Positions 7,349-14,321 of a stretch of 21,369 nt of DNA are shown here, piece by piece. The number at the start of each line of letters is the position of its first letter. Position 1 is the first letter of the stretch. Source of the DNA: Verrucomicrobiota bacterium (GTDB lineage Bacteria > Verrucomicrobiota > Verrucomicrobiia > Chthoniobacterales > UBA10450); the NCBI GenBank assembly GCA_003219335.1, contig QHOF01000081.1, forward strand, positions 1-21,369, given 5' to 3'. The notes beneath the pieces were generated by a model. The model was not told the DNA's origin. It did no database searches and saw nothing but the letters and a program-made list of their open reading frames with translations. Both the position numbers and the translations under genes were made by a program.

Positions 7349-8975
7349 CTTTTTCGGCTGAATACATGTAGGGCGGCGCGGTTACGATCGGGGTCTCTTT
7401 GAAATTGTGTTTTGGCGGCGGCGAGGTCGTTTGCCATTCCAGACCGGTGGCGCGCCAGGGATTTGGACCCGCCACGCGGCCATGGCGCCATGCCCAAATG
7501 AAATAAATCAGCGGCATCAAATAGCCAATTCCGAGAATTGAAGCGCCGGCAGTTGAGAGCACATGAAAGATTTGGAACTCCGGCGGATAAACATGGTAGC
7601 GGCGCGGTTGTCCCAGATAACCCAAAATGAATTGCGGAAAAAAGGTCAGATTGAATCCGATGAATGTGATCATGGCGGCGAGTTTACCGGCAAATTCCGG
7701 ATACAAGCGGCCGGAAATCTTCGGCCACCAATAGTGAAGGCCGCCCATGAACGCCATCACCATTCCGCCAACCATGATGTAATGAAAATGAGCGATGACG
7801 AAGTAAGTGTCGTGCACGTGAACATCGACGGCGAGCGCGGCGAGAAATAATCCGGTCAACCCGCCGATGGTGAACAGCCCGATAAAACCAAGGGCGTAAA
7901 GCATCGGGGTCGCAAAATGGATCGCGCCTTTGCGCAATGTTGCGGTCCAATTGAAAACTTTGATGCCGGACGGAACAGCGACCAGAAAACTCAGGATCGA
8001 GAAAATCATTCCTGCGTAAACCGATTGGCTGGAAACAAACATGTGATGCCCCCAGACGAGGAAACCGAGAATGGCGATGGCCATGCTTGCGCATCCGACC
8101 CAGGCATAGCCAAAAATCCTTTTGCGCGAAAAACACGTGATCAACTCGCTGATCACGCCCATTCCCGGCAGGATCATGATGTAAACAGCCGGATGCGAAT
8201 AGAACCAAAAGAGATGTTGAAACAGAACGGGGTCGCCGCCCAGCTTCGGATCGAAAATACCGACGCCCCAGAAGCGTTCCACGGAGATAAGCGCAAGAGT
8301 AATGGCGAGCACCGGCGTGGCCAGCACCATGATCAAACTGGTCGCGTAAAGTGACCAGACAAACAGCGGCAACCGAAACCAGGTCAGGCCCGGCGCGCGC
8401 ATCTTGTGGGTTGTCACCATGAAATTCATGCCGGTGACGATGGTGGAAAAGCCGGCGACAAAAACGCCGGCAGCCATCGAGATCACATGCGAATTCGCGT
8501 AGGTGGTGCTGTAAGGCGTGTAAAACGTCCACCCGGTATCCACTCCGCCGTGAATCAGCGACCAAAGCGCCAGCGCGCCGCCGGCCACAAAAATATACCA
8601 GCTCATCAAGTTGAGCCTAGGAAACGCAACATCGCGCGCGCCGATCATCATCGGCAGGACAAAATTCCCGAGCACAGTGGGGATGGATGGAATGAGAAAG
8701 AACCAGACCATCAGCACGCCGTGAATGGTGAAAAGCTTGTTGTAAGTCTCCGACGTGACGAGTTTGGGCTGAGGCGTGAGTAACTCGATTCGCATCAGCG
8801 CTGCCGCCACGCTGGCGATGAGAAAGAAGATCAGAATCGTGCCGAGATAAAGAAGACCGATTCGTTTATGATCGGTCGTGAGCAACCAGGAGCGCACAGT
8901 GTGCTCGCTGAGATAATTGTCGCGAGCGAACTCGCCCCTCGTCTTGATGTCGATCTCTGTCGCGTCCCTTATCAT
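7320..8975 (-). CDS. ctaD: Cytochrome c oxidase subunit I (caa3, A2-type heme-copper oxidase)
   Basis: A 551-aa, about 12-helix catalytic subunit that reduces O2 to water and pumps protons. Visible ligands: His85 (TIHGVLMVWFF, heme a); His261 and Tyr265 in YSHPAVY (CuB and cross-linked Tyr); His310/311 in WGHHMF (CuB); His396 and His398 in AHFHY (hemes a3 and a). Lys339 in SGIKVFNW marks the K channel. The Tyr-Ser before HP (YSHP) replaces the Glu of mitochondrial-type enzymes and defines subfamily A2, as in Rhodothermus and Thermus caa3 oxidases. The ATG at 8975 is preferred over the TTG at 8984 because AGGGA lies 9 nt before it. It is separated from ctaC by an ~880-nt cassette carrying DUF559 and palindromes, although the two are normally adjacent. 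Confidence 0.97.
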   Translation of the reverse strand: MIRDATEIDIKTRGEFARDNYLSEHTVRSWLLTTDHKRIGLLYLGTILIFFLIASVAAALMRIELLTPQPKLVTSETYNKLFTIHGVLMVWFFLIPSIPTVLGNFVLPMMIGARDVAFPRLNLMSWYIFVAGGALALWSLIHGGVDTGWTFYTPYSTTYANSHVISMAAGVFVAGFSTIVTGMNFMVTTHKMRAPGLTWFRLPLFVWSLYATSLIMVLATPVLAITLALISVERFWGVGIFDPKLGGDPVLFQHLFWFYSHPAVYIMILPGMGVISELITCFSRKRIFGYAWVGCASMAIAILGFLVWGHHMFVSSQSVYAGMIFSILSFLVAVPSGIKVFNWTATLRKGAIHFATPMLYALGFIGLFTIGGLTGLFLAALAVDVHVHDTYFVIAHFHYIMVGGMVMAFMGGLHYWWPKISGRLYPEFAGKLAAMITFIGFNLTFFPQFILGYLGQPRRYHVYPPEFQIFHVLSTAGASILGIGYLMPLIYFIWAWRHGRVAGPNPWRATGLEWQTTSPPPKHNFKETPIVTAPPYMYSAEKDVDLNLASI

Positions 8976-9007
8976 GCCAACCAATCCCTGAGTTGGTGAT
9001 CTCCCAA

Positions 9008-9050
9008 CCCCTCACTTTCACTCTCTCTTCTTTGAGAACGGGAGAGGCGA
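9008..9050 (+). repeat. GGGGAGAGG palindrome family, copy 1 (degenerate)
   Basis: The sequence runs CCCCTCACTTTCACTCTCTC, then a short loop, then CGGGAGAGGCGA. It matches the family pattern CCCTCACCT-n-A-n-TCCTCTCCC...GGGAGAGG. This is the most diverged copy and is in + orientation. It lies just upstream of the ctaD start region. Confidence 0.7.
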
Positions 9051-9170
9051 TTACACGGAGTTGTAGTTAGGTCGCGCGCTACTCTCGAAGCTTGAAAACG
9101 AGCAGCGCTTCGAACTGAATCGGCGAGACGAGGTGCACGCGTGAATGGGCCCCGCGAGGTGTAATGAAAT

Positions 9171-9209
9171 CCGCCTCTCCCCGGTTGCGGGGAGAGGATT
9201 GAGGTGAGG
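9171..9209 (-). repeat. GGGGAGAGG palindrome family, copy 2
   Basis: CCGCCTCTCCCC (9171-9182) pairs with the GGGGAGAGG at 9189-9197, and ATTGAGGTGAGG follows, placing this copy on the minus strand. It is inverted relative to copy 1, so the two form a REPIN-like pair upstream of the DUF559 gene. Between copies (9051-9170) nothing is recognisable. Confidence 0.85.
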
Positions 9210-9279
9210 AGCTGAAGACGCCGAACGGAAAATAAATTTTCTTCTCGCGACCAACTGGCGCGGACAGACTTGGCTTTCT

Positions 9280-9633
9280 GTGAGCCGCGCTCGTTACCTG
9301 CGAAAGCACGCGACCAAATGGGAGCGCGTACTTTGGCGAGACCTACGGAACCGGAATTTCGCAGGATATAAATTCCGCCGACAGCATCCGTTGGGTCCAT
9401 ATATACTCGATTTCTATTGTTCCGCTGCAAAGCTGACCATTGAACTCGATGGCGGCGGACACAACTATCGCAGCGGTCAACGGCGTGATCAGACGCGAGA
9501 TGAGTTTTTCGCGCGCCAAGGAATTGAAGTACTCCGATTTTGGAATCATCAAGTTCGCGAAGAACTCGACAGTGTTCTGCGAGCAATTTGGTTAGCGCTA
9601 GAGAAACGCGCTGAGAACAATCCCTCACCTTAA
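9280..9633 (+). CDS. DUF559 endonuclease-like protein
   Basis: A 117-aa protein of the DUF559 family, a PD-(D/E)xK fold related to Vsr very-short-patch endonucleases. Typical landmarks: RYLRKHATKWERVLWRDLRN, FRRQHPLGPYILDFYC with Asp44, KLTIELDGGGHN with Glu55, Asp57 and His61, and EVLRFWNHQV. Function in the cell is unproven for the family; these genes are common in soil bacteria and often travel with palindromic repeats. It is the only + strand gene inside the respiratory operon, so it is an insertion. The start is GTG 9280; no ATG fits the conserved beginning. The last codons (PSP-TAA) are supplied by palindrome copy 3. No Shine-Dalgarno is evident, and I see no promoter of its own. Confidence 0.85.
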   Translation: MSRARYLRKHATKWERVLWRDLRNRNFAGYKFRRQHPLGPYILDFYCSAAKLTIELDGGGHNYRSGQRRDQTRDEFFARQGIEVLRFWNHQVREELDSVLRAIWLALEKRAENNPSP

Positions 9634-9654
9634 TCCTCTCCCTTTGGGAAAGGG
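9622..9654 (+). repeat. GGGGAGAGG palindrome family, copy 3 (overlaps DUF559 stop)
   Basis: CCCTCACCTTAATCCTCTCC is followed by CTTTGGGAAAGGG. Orientation is +, as in copy 1. The TAA inside it is the DUF559 stop codon. The right arm is shorter and more diverged (AAAGGGACGGG). Confidence 0.8.
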
Positions 9655-9807
9655 ACGGGCGATCCTCGCGACGCACGAGGGAAACGCGGCGCTGCAGCTG
9701 ATGCGTAACCAGCATTTGCGAGGCCCTAGACTCTTGCCGAAGGCGCAAGATTTGGAGCAGCCAGCAGTGCGGGGAATAATTGACTGCACTGCGCGAGCGC
9801 CCCTTCC

Positions 9808-9846
9808 GCGTCTCCCCGCTTGTGGGGAGAGGATTGAGGTGAGGGG
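9808..9846 (-). repeat. GGGGAGAGG palindrome family, copy 4
   Basis: CGTCTCCCCGCTTGTGGGGAGAGG is followed by ATTGAGGTGAGGGG. It is nearly identical to copy 2 and in the same minus orientation. Copies 3 and 4 form a second inverted pair, on the other side of DUF559. The 150 nt between them (9655-9807) hold nothing recognisable. The ctaC stop codon lies only 16 nt beyond. Confidence 0.85.
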
Positions 9847-9861
9847 TCTCCATTAAACTGT

Positions 9862-10779
9862 TCATGGCGATGGCGGTGGTTGGTTTCCGATTGCTTTCAA
9901 ATAGGCAATGAGCTCCATGATTTCTTCCTCGCTCAGATGTCCTGCGAAACTTGGCATGATGTTTTGGTAACCGGCCGAGATTTGTTTGCCCGGCTGCAAA
10001 ATCGAATCGCGCAGATATTCAGAAAGCGGAACCGGCTTTCGATAGAGACCTTGGAGAAGGGGCGCGTGGAATTGCGAATTGGGCGCGTGACAACCGCTGC
10101 ATCCGCGGTCGTGAAATAGCCTTTGTCCCGCCAGCACGATGGATTCAGTCGGTTCTCCCGATTTCAGCCACTCCTCATAGGCGCGCGGTTCCATCACCAC
10201 GACCCGGCCAATCATGCTGGAATGCTGAGTCCCGCAATATTGCGCACAGAAAATATGGTATTCGCCGGTGCGCGTCGCCTTAAACCATTCGCCAGTGTAC
10301 CTTCCGGGTATTACGTCCTGTTTCACGCGAAACGCCGGGACAAAAAAACTGTGGATCACGTCCTGTGAAGTCATGGTTAGCGCAACGGTGCGGTTGACCG
10401 GCACATGCAACTCGTTGATTTCGCGCTTCCCTTCCGCGTGCTGGATTTTCCACATCCATTGTTTGCCAACCACCTGCACGTCAATCGCATTAGACGGTCT
10501 TCGTTCGATTCGGAAATAGACCACCGCGCCCCATGCGAAGAGTCCAAGCGAAAGGATCACCGCTCCAAGGGTCCAGCCGCTCTCAACCCAAAAAGAACCG
10601 GAGGTTGGATTGGAACGATTGGCGGACGAGCCGCGGCGGTATTTAACCGAGAAAAAAATAATCGGCAGAAAAATGACGGCCATGAAAAAAAGCGAGATCA
10701 GCGTGAGCGCGAAGAACAAAGCGTCCACTTCGTGCGAACTGGTGGAAGCCTGCGGCGGAAAAAGACGAAATTGGTCCAT
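9862..10779 (-). CDS. ctaC: Cytochrome c oxidase subunit II with fused cytochrome c (caa3)
   Basis: A 305-aa protein with two N-terminal membrane helices (about 21-44 and 70-90), a periplasmic CuA cupredoxin domain and a C-terminal cytochrome c domain, the diagnostic caa3 architecture. CuA ligands are His143 (DVIHSFFVPAF), Cys178, Cys182, His186 and Met189 in CAQYCGTQHSSM. Gln180 stands at the usual Glu position, whose backbone carbonyl binds copper. Heme c is bound at CSGCH (227-231), with a likely Met ligand in NIMPSF. It accepts electrons from the ACIII cytochromes and passes them to heme a in CtaD. It starts 6 nt after the sco stop, with TAGG as a weak ribosome site. There is no obvious cleavable signal peptide. 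Confidence 0.96.
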   Translation of the reverse strand: MDQFRLFPPQASTSSHEVDALFFALTLISLFFMAVIFLPIIFFSVKYRRGSSANRSNPTSGSFWVESGWTLGAVILSLGLFAWGAVVYFRIERRPSNAIDVQVVGKQWMWKIQHAEGKREINELHVPVNRTVALTMTSQDVIHSFFVPAFRVKQDVIPGRYTGEWFKATRTGEYHIFCAQYCGTQHSSMIGRVVVMEPRAYEEWLKSGEPTESIVLAGQRLFHDRGCSGCHAPNSQFHAPLLQGLYRKPVPLSEYLRDSILQPGKQISAGYQNIMPSFAGHLSEEEIMELIAYLKAIGNQPPPSP

Positions 10780-10785
10780 GCCGAC

Positions 10786-11628
10786 CTAGGGGTAGGGACG
10801 GACCGCCGGGCCCTCCGCCGCGGAATCCTTAGCGAGAATCAATCGGCACGCCCGGCGGTCGCGCCCTACCATCCATATAACAAAGGCAATCACCGCCAGC
10901 ACGGTTGCAATTCCCGCAACGCGCAAGATCGACAGGATCAGTGCGCCGTATTTTCCGGTGATCGGATTGTAATGATAACAAAGCAGCAAAAACTGCGACA
11001 CCGTGGATGACGATTGCCCTTTCTCCGCCGCAACCAGCGCCGGGCCCACTTCCTTCGCATCGAAGTTTACTCCGAAGATATAACGCGAGATTTTTCCCTC
11101 GGGAGTGAGAACCACCAGACCGCTGGGATGCGCATACTGGTGGGTCTCGGGATCATAGAGATATCGATAGCCGACCTCATCGGCAAGCTGCGCTATAGAA
11201 TGTTGCTCGCCGACTAGGCAATGCCAGCCGCCTGCTGCCCCTGGACGTCCGTATTGGCGCAAATATTCCAGCTTCTTTGCGGTCGCCGTTTTTGTGTTCT
11301 CTGCGGGGTCAATACTCACATCAATGATCTGAAAAGCAGAACCGACGCTGGCGGGCAGCTCTTGCAGCGCCTTGATCAAGCCATCATTGATTAGCGAGCA
11401 GAGCATGGGACACCGGTAATAGCCGATAACCAGAATGATGGGTTGTTTTCCAAAATGATCGCCCAGCCGGAAAGGCCGATCTGTTTCATCGCGAAATACG
11501 AGTTCAGGAGAGATCTGAGTGCCGACATGCTGTTGGAAGGTCACCCGGCTAAGATCTCCCGGTGTGAGCGCGCAGGTTTGCCTCGCGAGAGTGACAACGA
11601 TGGTAAAGAAGAGAATAACGATTTTCAT
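10786..11628 (-). CDS. sco: SCO1/SenC-family copper chaperone with C-terminal membrane anchor
   Basis: A 280-aa periplasmic thioredoxin-fold protein that delivers copper to the CuA site of CtaC. The copper ligands are visible: Cys73 and Cys77 in CPMLC, and His167 in QYAHPSG. An N-terminal signal (about 1-20) and a C-terminal hydrophobic helix (about 229-252), preceded by CYHYNPITGKYG, anchor it in the membrane; this tail is usual for Sco proteins in ACIII/caa3 operons. The YHYNP/TGKY motif is conserved in that subgroup. Its ATG overlaps the stop of the preceding gene (ATGA at 11628-11625), so the two are translationally coupled. Confidence 0.93.
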   Translation of the reverse strand: MKIVILFFTIVVTLARQTCALTPGDLSRVTFQQHVGTQISPELVFRDETDRPFRLGDHFGKQPIILVIGYYRCPMLCSLINDGLIKALQELPASVGSAFQIIDVSIDPAENTKTATAKKLEYLRQYGRPGAAGGWHCLVGEQHSIAQLADEVGYRYLYDPETHQYAHPSGLVVLTPEGKISRYIFGVNFDAKEVGPALVAAEKGQSSSTVSQFLLLCYHYNPITGKYGALILSILRVAGIATVLAVIAFVIWMVGRDRRACRLILAKDSAAEGPAVRPYP

Positions 11629-12068
11629 TGCTCGTTAGGCATTTTGAGGCGAGGAGGCGTGGCGGTTTCGGCGGGTCGCGCCTGCATCAAACTGAGGGGC
11701 GTTTGACCTGCGCCGACGTCGGGCAGACCGCGTTGAAGCAGCAGTTGGATCGCGCGATCGACGGGGACGCGCGCGATTCCCGATGCTCGGGAATTGAGAT
11801 CGGACTCCTCCGCCGCCCGCAGCTCCGCCAGGCTGGCTCCCGGCCTTACCAGAAGTCTTGGTGGTGGAAATTCCAGCACCCGCGTCACGGGAATGTTCGG
11901 CTGGCCGGCAGTCACGGCCGGCTCGTGCGCTTTGAAGTACCGCATCATTCCTGTCACCACGATGAAAATCACCACGCACGACAGCGCCAAGAAAAACGCG
12001 ATGATAAATAACGACGGGACATCCACGTCTTTCCGCTCGTGATCGTGACTATCGGCGCTCGTGTTCAT
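11625..12068 (-). CDS. Conserved small membrane protein of ACIII/caa3 operons
   Basis: A 147-aa protein with one membrane helix (about 19-43) after a His/Asp-rich N-terminus (SADSHDHERKDVD), then an extracytoplasmic tail. The tail has a recognisable conserved pattern: FPPPRLLVRPGASLAELRAAE, then IARVPVDRAIQLLLQRGLP. Similar proteins lie between actF and sco in several phyla but have no assigned role. The position and strict ATGA coupling on both sides (with actF and sco) suggest it belongs to the ACIII-caa3 supercomplex or its assembly; this is inference. It is not a cytochrome, since it has no Cys at all. Confidence 0.8.
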   Translation of the reverse strand: MNTSADSHDHERKDVDVPSLFIIAFFLALSCVVIFIVVTGMMRYFKAHEPAVTAGQPNIPVTRVLEFPPPRLLVRPGASLAELRAAEESDLNSRASGIARVPVDRAIQLLLQRGLPDVGAGQTPLSLMQARPAETATPPRLKMPNEQ

Positions 12069-13231
12069 GCCGGCACGGCAACTGCGAACCGCGGGTCATT
12101 CAGCGGCAGGGCTGGTCGTCTCTCCAGGTTTTTCAAAAATGCAGCTGACCAAATTCCACCAATGCCGAGGAACGCGATAATTGCCCACCAAGTGACATAA
12201 ATATGTTCCGGATGCAGACTGGGCGTGATCGTCCACCAGACATCAACGATGTGCGCGATAAAAATGCACCCTGCGACACTGGCCAGAACCTGGTATCGTC
12301 TTTTGACAGGACGCATCAGCAGCAAAAAAAATGGGATGAAGAAGTTAAAGAAAAATAGAAATACGCAGACCCAGCGCCAGCCGTCCGTGACGCGATTGAG
12401 GTACCACGAAATCTCGTGCGGCAAATTTCCCGACCACGTAATCAGCAACTGTCCGAATTCCAGATAGGCCCAGAGCATGGTGAATGCGAGAAGCAGGTTC
12501 CCGATCTTATGAAAGGTCTCCTCCTTCGAGATAATCGGTCCGAGTTGTCTGGAGTCCGCTGCGACCGAGAGGAGCAAAATCACGAATGCCAGGGCGCCCA
12601 ACATCTGGCCGATGCAGATCATGACGGCGAACATGGTCGAATACCAATCCTTCTCCAGTGACATCAGCCAGTCCATGGCGGCAAAGGTCATTGTTATCGG
12701 ATAGATGACCAACCCCGGGCCGCTAAGAGTCCGCATTTTACGCGTCGGCTCCACGGAGACGGTCGCGTCTTGCTCGGCCGACCATTTCAAAAGGAGCCGC
12801 GCCATGAGGATCCAGATCGCGAACACCACTGCGCTTCGGATGATGTAGCCGGGAGTATTCAGGTAATATAGCCTGCTGCGCAGAATTTTGTCCGCCGCGA
12901 CGATGGAAGGATTTTTCCACGGGTAGAGTTCTGGCAGTCCGAAAAAGACCGGCACAAACAGGACCGCCAATAAAGGCAAATTACCCACGGCCGATTCAAG
13001 AAAACGTCGGACGCTGTAGCCCCAGTAGCCGCTGGTGAGATGATGGGTCATCAGCAATGCGAGCGCGCCGAGCGAAAGCCCGAGGAAAAAGAAGTGACCG
13101 AAGAGATACGCAACAAAGAAGTCGCCGGGCGCGAGAATCCAACCCACAATGCATCCGGCCAGCCCGAGCACGCCTACGGCTAACGAAATAACTTTTGCGC
13201 GAGCAGCCCAGCCATTGACGATGGAGCTCAT
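12065..13231 (-). CDS. actF: ACIII quinol oxidoreductase membrane subunit ActF
   Basis: A 388-aa polytopic membrane protein with about ten hydrophobic segments. It is the second, shorter NrfD-like subunit of alternative complex III. Landmarks: FFVAYLFGHFFFLGLSLGAL, MTHHLTSGYWGYSVRRFLE, YPWKNPSIVAADKILRSRLYYLNTPGY across 110-140, TFAAMDWLMSLEKDWYSTMF, WAYLEFGQLLITWSGNLPHE, and HIVDVWWTITPSLHPE. Related proteins are annotated as quinol:cytochrome c oxidoreductase quinone-binding subunit 2. In solved ACIII structures, ActC carries the main quinol site and ActF is its structural counterpart. It is ATGA-coupled to actE upstream (13231-13228) and to the small membrane protein downstream. Confidence 0.93.
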   Translation of the reverse strand: MSSIVNGWAARAKVISLAVGVLGLAGCIVGWILAPGDFFVAYLFGHFFFLGLSLGALALLMTHHLTSGYWGYSVRRFLESAVGNLPLLAVLFVPVFFGLPELYPWKNPSIVAADKILRSRLYYLNTPGYIIRSAVVFAIWILMARLLLKWSAEQDATVSVEPTRKMRTLSGPGLVIYPITMTFAAMDWLMSLEKDWYSTMFAVMICIGQMLGALAFVILLLSVAADSRQLGPIISKEETFHKIGNLLLAFTMLWAYLEFGQLLITWSGNLPHEISWYLNRVTDGWRWVCVFLFFFNFFIPFFLLLMRPVKRRYQVLASVAGCIFIAHIVDVWWTITPSLHPEHIYVTWWAIIAFLGIGGIWSAAFLKNLERRPALPLNDPRFAVAVPA

Positions 13232-13797
13232 TGCTTGTTCTCCAGTTTCTGCTGCTCGCCGGGAGTGAGCTCAGACCCTTTGATGTCATGGCTGAGTTGC
13301 AAGGCGCGGATGTAAGCGGCGATGGCCCAACGGTCCTCCGGCTCGACCCGCGTTGCGTACGGATACATCACTCCATAACCTTTTGTGATTACATCGAAGA
13401 AATGACCGATGGGCGCGTTGCGAAGGCGATCGACATGAAATGACGGCGGTTGCGGAAATCCGCGTTGGACCACCATGCCGTTCCCGCTGCCGGTGCGATC
13501 GTGGCACTCGGCGCAAATGGCGTTGAAGCGTTCCTGGCCGCGGGCCAGCAGTTCCGGCGTCAACTTCACCGGCAGCTGCGTGATGTAAGTCCCGTTCGTT
13601 AGGCCAGTGTAAAACGCAGCATTCTCACGAGCGCCCCCGCGCTCGACCGTGTGCGGCGGAATGGGACGGGCATTGGCTTGATTAGAGAAAAAGTCGCTTT
13701 CAGAAAGGGGCTTCGCCTTTGGCTGGTTCTCCATGTCAGGCCGGCAAGCGGCGAACGTTAGCACGAGCCCGAATAAAATGACCAAGCGCGTCCTCAT
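13228..13797 (-). CDS. actE: ACIII monoheme cytochrome c lipoprotein ActE
   Basis: A 189-aa protein with a lipoprotein-type signal (hydrophobic stretch ending FAAC, lipid-modified Cys18) and one heme c site CAECH (95-99), followed by GSGNGMVV and a likely axial Met in YGVMYPYA. This matches the ActE subunit, which docks on the periplasmic face of ACIII and passes electrons to the oxidase. The C-terminal helix EDRWAIAAYIRALQLS is typical of class I cytochromes c. It overlaps actD by ATGA (13797-13794). Confidence 0.93.
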   Translation of the reverse strand: MRTRLVILFGLVLTFAACRPDMENQPKAKPLSESDFFSNQANARPIPPHTVERGGARENAAFYTGLTNGTYITQLPVKLTPELLARGQERFNAICAECHDRTGSGNGMVVQRGFPQPPSFHVDRLRNAPIGHFFDVITKGYGVMYPYATRVEPEDRWAIAAYIRALQLSHDIKGSELTPGEQQKLENKQ

Positions 13798-14321
13798 TCC
13801 GGCACCTCCATGATGGAAATGGGATTCAGCCGCTGCAAAAAGGCGCGCGTCGCTTCAGGATGAAATTTCGGATCTTTCGTTTCGATGCACAAAAAGAAGC
13901 GGTCCTGCGACGCGCGATCGAATTCCGGAATGCTGAAAAGCGGGTGATGCGGACGCGGCAGACCGTTCAAGGCAAACGAGGCAAAGAAAGCGGTGAGCCC
14001 CGCGCAGAGGACGGTCAATTCGAATGTAATCGGAATGAATGAGGGCCAGCTATTGATTGGACGACCTCCGATGTTGATCGGGTAACTGATCGCGTTCGCG
14101 TACCACTCCATGAAGTACGCGCCGCCGCCCCCGAGAATGCCGCCAATTAAAACCAGCAGCGGAAGACGATTCTTTTTGCCCAGTGCCTCCGGCAATCGTT
14201 CCACGGGAAAAGGCGCGTAGCCGTCCATCCTGCGAAAGCCAGCAGCATAGGCTTCCTCTGCTGCATGCATCAGCGCTTCGGGCGTGGAAAACTCCGCCAG
14301 CAATCCGTAGGTCTCGCTCAT
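13794..14321 (-). CDS. actD: ACIII membrane subunit ActD (DUF3341)
   Basis: A 175-aa DUF3341 protein. A soluble N-terminal part (ETYGLLAEFSTPEALMHAAE, then AGFRRMDGYAPFPVE) is followed by two membrane helices, about LPLLVLIGGILGGGGAYFME and FIPITFELTVLCAGLTAFFA. Between them lies NIGGRPINSWP, a conserved DUF3341 signature. The C-terminal part (SQDRFFLCIE, RAFLQRL) is soluble. I chose the ATG at 14321 because it overlaps the actC stop by ATGA and begins the conserved domain; the longer frame (to 14636) is antisense-like extension inside actC. In ACIII this subunit is structural and carries no cofactor. Confidence 0.93.
   Translation of the reverse strand: MSETYGLLAEFSTPEALMHAAEEAYAAGFRRMDGYAPFPVERLPEALGKKNRLPLLVLIGGILGGGGAYFMEWYANAISYPINIGGRPINSWPSFIPITFELTVLCAGLTAFFASFALNGLPRPHHPLFSIPEFDRASQDRFFLCIETKDPKFHPEATRAFLQRLNPISIMEVPE

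Noticed and set aside
7684..8565. 293-aa minus-strand reading frame inside ctaD
   Set aside because: Out-of-frame shadow of ctaD, rich in Arg/His and with no recognisable motif.
9001..9861. CRISPR array in the repeat-rich ctaC-ctaD gap
   Set aside because: Repeats are few, inverted relative to each other, palindromic and irregularly spaced, so this is a REP-like family and not a CRISPR.
8972..9865. 297-aa minus-strand reading frame covering the ctaC-ctaD gap
   Set aside because: It runs antisense to the DUF559 gene and is made largely of translated palindromes (for example HLNPLPTSGETRK). There is no domain pattern; it is open by chance in GC-rich repeats.
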